A stretch of 6,659 nucleotides of DNA from an uncultured Lachnospiraceae bacterium (GTDB lineage Bacteria > Bacillota_A > Clostridia > Lachnospirales > Lachnospiraceae), in the NCBI GenBank assembly GCA_902766415.1, contig CACXDR010000063.1, positions 1-6,659 on the forward strand, written 5' to 3'. The notes under the pieces were generated by a model. It saw nothing but the letters and a program-made list of their open reading frames with translations. It was not told the origin of the DNA and searched no databases. Both the position numbers and the translations under genes were made by a program. How positions within the stretch are numbered: position 1 is the stretch's first letter; each line of letters starts with the position of its first letter. This document shows positions 5,175 through 6,659 of the stretch, one piece after another.

Positions 5175-6512
5175 ATGCCCTTCCGGATCATCAGGAACGA
5201 TATCACCAGGGTCGCGGCGGACGCGATCGTGAACACCGCGAACCCGAATCCTGTCATCGGCAGCGGGACGGACAACGCGGTCTACGCGGCGGCGGGAAAG
5301 GACGCGCTGCTTGCCGCGCGGAAAAAGATCGGCCGGATCGCCCGCGGCGAGGCGGCGGTGACGCCGGCCTTCGGCCTTCAGGCGAAGTACATCATCCACA
5401 CGGTCGGCCCGGTCTGGCGCGGCGGGGACCAGGGCGAGGAGGAGAAGCTCCGCGCGTGCTACCGGAAGCCGCTCCTGCTTGCCGAACAGCTGGAATGCGA
5501 AAGCATCGCGTTCCCGCTCATCTCCACCGGCGTGTACGGATTCCCGAAGGAGCTCGCGCTGAAGATCGCCGAGGAGGAGATCACCGGCTTCCTTGAGAAC
5601 TCCGAGATGGAGATCACGCTCGTGGTGTTCGACCGCGCCTCCTTTGAGATCTCCGCCGCGCGGAAGGCGGATATCAGCCGGTATATCGACGAGCACTATG
5701 TTGCGGACCAGGCTGCGGCGGAGTATGCCGGGAAGATCCCTCCGACGGTCTCCGTGTCATACGCAATATCCGGTCCCGCGCCGGACGCCATGCCGTCTCC
5801 CGCGGAGGATGTCAGTACGGTATACGCGGCAGACGCTATGCCGGACGCCTCAGACGAGGCGGCCCCGCAGGGGTGGCTCGAGGAGCTCCGCCGGAAGGCT
5901 TACCTGAGAGGCAGGCGCTGCAGGGAACGCGAAGAGGCGGAGCTCCCGGAGGAGGAGTCCGCCCCGAAGCTCCCGGAGGAGTCCGCCCCGATGCTTCCGG
6001 CAGCCCCGTACCCGAAGCCCTCCGCGTCCGGGAGAACCGCGGGATATGCCGGGAAAGCAGCGGAAAAGCCCGGAAGTGCGGCGGAAACGGCCGGAAAGGC
6101 GGAAAAAAAGAAGAGCCTTGCGGCTCTTGTGGGACGCCCGGAGGAGGATTTCAAAACGCAGCTCTTCCGCCTGATCGACGAACGCCGCCTTTCGGACCCC
6201 GAGGTCTATAAAAAAGCGAATATCACGAAACAGGTATTTTCAAAGATCCGCAGCAAGAAGGAATACCAGCCGAGCCGGAACACCGCGCTCGCTCTGGCGC
6301 TTGCGCTGGAGCTGAACCTTGACCAGACGACGGACCTCCTGTCCCGCGCCGGCTACGCCTTTTCGCCGTCGAACAAGACGGACATCGTGATCCGCTACTG
6401 CATCGAGAACCGGATCTTCCGCCTGTTCGACGTCGACAGCTACCTTGTGAGCTTCGACCTTCCGACGCTTTCCTATTACGGGAAGGACGATATCCCCGGC
6501 AAGGCGGGATAA
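5175..6512 (+). CDS. Macrodomain protein with linker and C-terminal HTH-like domain
   Basis: This encodes a 445-residue cytoplasmic protein. The ATG at 5175 is chosen over the GTG at 5157 because AAAGGAG at 5162-5168 lies 6 bases before it. Residues 1-165 form a macrodomain: RNDITRVAADAIVNTAN, GSGTD at 29-33, YIIHTVGPVW at 72-81, and SIAFPLISTGVYGFP at 110-124. Asn23, Asp33 and the GVYG loop are kept, so binding and probably hydrolysis of ADP-ribose on proteins or O-acetyl-ADP-ribose is plausible. The usual GGGG loop reads GSG and the usual His after it is Tyr37. Residues 166-320 are a low-complexity linker rich in Ala, Pro, Glu and Lys, with a tandem LPEE(E)SAP repeat at 257-275. Residues 322-435 are a helical domain homologous to the product of 91-651. 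The RNase III inhibitor label often given to such proteins is not supported by the extra domain. Confidence 0.95.
   Translation: MPFRIIRNDITRVAADAIVNTANPNPVIGSGTDNAVYAAAGKDALLAARKKIGRIARGEAAVTPAFGLQAKYIIHTVGPVWRGGDQGEEEKLRACYRKPLLLAEQLECESIAFPLISTGVYGFPKELALKIAEEEITGFLENSEMEITLVVFDRASFEISAARKADISRYIDEHYVADQAAAEYAGKIPPTVSVSYAISGPAPDAMPSPAEDVSTVYAADAMPDASDEAAPQGWLEELRRKAYLRGRRCREREEAELPEEESAPKLPEESAPMLPAAPYPKPSASGRTAGYAGKAAEKPGSAAETAGKAEKKKSLAALVGRPEEDFKTQLFRLIDERRLSDPEVYKKANITKQVFSKIRSKKEYQPSRNTALALALALELNLDQTTDLLSRAGYAFSPSNKTDIVIRYCIENRIFRLFDVDSYLVSFDLPTLSYYGKDDIPGKAG
5943..5993 (+). repeat. Tandem in-frame repeat in the macrodomain protein linker
   Basis: Two adjacent units, 27 bases at 5943-5969 and 24 bases at 5970-5993, encode LPEEESAPK and LPEESAPM; they differ by one GAG codon and the last codon. 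A third LP follows. In-frame repeats of this kind can change in number by slippage and adjust linker length. Confidence 0.75.
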
Positions 6513-6539
6513 AACCCCCGGCTTACGCCCTGCGCCGGC

Positions 6540-6551
6540 AGCAGCGCTGCT
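6540..6551. other. 12-base perfect palindrome between convergent genes
   Basis: AGCAGCGCTGCT is perfectly self-complementary and lies in the 45-base gap between the macrodomain gene and the convergent response-regulator gene. No T-run follows on either strand, so I do not call it a terminator. Confidence 0.3.
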
Positions 6552-6557
6552 CCCGTC

Positions 6558-6659
6558 CTAGTCGACCTTCAGCATCCGGTACCCGATACCGATGTGGGTC
6601 TGGATATAGGTCGGCGCGCCGGGCCCGGACTCCAGCTTCTTCCTGAGCGTCGCCATGAA
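6558..6659 (-). CDS. C-terminus of an OmpR/KdpE-type response regulator (partial)
   Basis: Only the last 33 codons and the TAG stop (complement of 6558-6560) lie in the window; the rest of the gene is beyond the right edge. The visible protein reads MATLRKKLE, then a PGAPTY turn, then IQTHIGIGYRMLKVD. This is the recognition helix end, wing and final strand of an OmpR/PhoB winged-helix DNA-binding domain, with the diagnostic G-x-GYR near the end. The IQTH-x-G-x-GYRM wording is close to what I recall for Firmicute KdpE proteins, regulators of potassium uptake, but the receiver domain and neighbours are not visible. The gene converges on the macrodomain gene. Confidence 0.85.
   Translation of the reverse strand, partial: FMATLRKKLESGPGAPTYIQTHIGIGYRMLKVD

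Noticed and set aside
5943..5993. CRISPR-like or other dispersed repeat array
   Set aside because: The two repeat units are adjacent, in frame and coding, with no spacers; they are a protein linker repeat.
6513..6557. Terminator between the macrodomain gene and the response regulator
   Set aside because: Short GC-rich symmetries are present, but none has an adjacent T-run on either strand.

Overview
The window looks like a chromosomal segment of a high-GC Clostridia-type Firmicute, probably Lachnospiraceae or a relative. The supporting signs are strong AGGAGG-type ribosome binding sites before nearly every gene, Gram-positive-style protein families, and a macrodomain protein with a C-terminal helical domain of a kind I associate with this group. 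The genus assignment is inference, not measured.

Layout. Bases 1-34 hold a perfect palindrome with a T-run. Five plus-strand genes follow in a tight array (91-3592): a small protein with a helical HTH-like domain; a divergent GHKL/HATPase-like protein; a 79-residue basic protein; a WYL-domain transcription regulator; and an SseB-like protein fused to a degenerate macrodomain. The last two genes overlap by 8 bases. A second, longer copy of the palindrome (3606-3654) closes the array in the opposite orientation. It lies between the array and two minus-strand genes: a membrane-anchored rhodanese (4619-5011) and a PHP-family phosphoesterase (3685-4560). A 163-base divergent intergenic region separates the rhodanese from a plus-strand gene (5175-6512) encoding a full macrodomain, a long low-complexity linker and a C-terminal helical domain. 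The last 102 bases are the 3' end of a minus-strand OmpR/KdpE-type response regulator.

How the genes may work together. The C-terminal domain of the macrodomain protein aligns without gaps to the C-terminal half of the first gene of the array. The last gene of the array carries a second, motif-poor macrodomain. Two neighbouring transcription units therefore share two domain types. With the WYL regulator and the degenerate ATPase-like protein, this suggests a ligand-responsive regulatory or stress/defence module built around ADP-ribose-like nucleotide sensing. That function is inference; no toxin, nuclease, reverse transcriptase, CRISPR array or transposase is visible. The PHP enzyme, rhodanese and response-regulator genes look like ordinary housekeeping neighbours.
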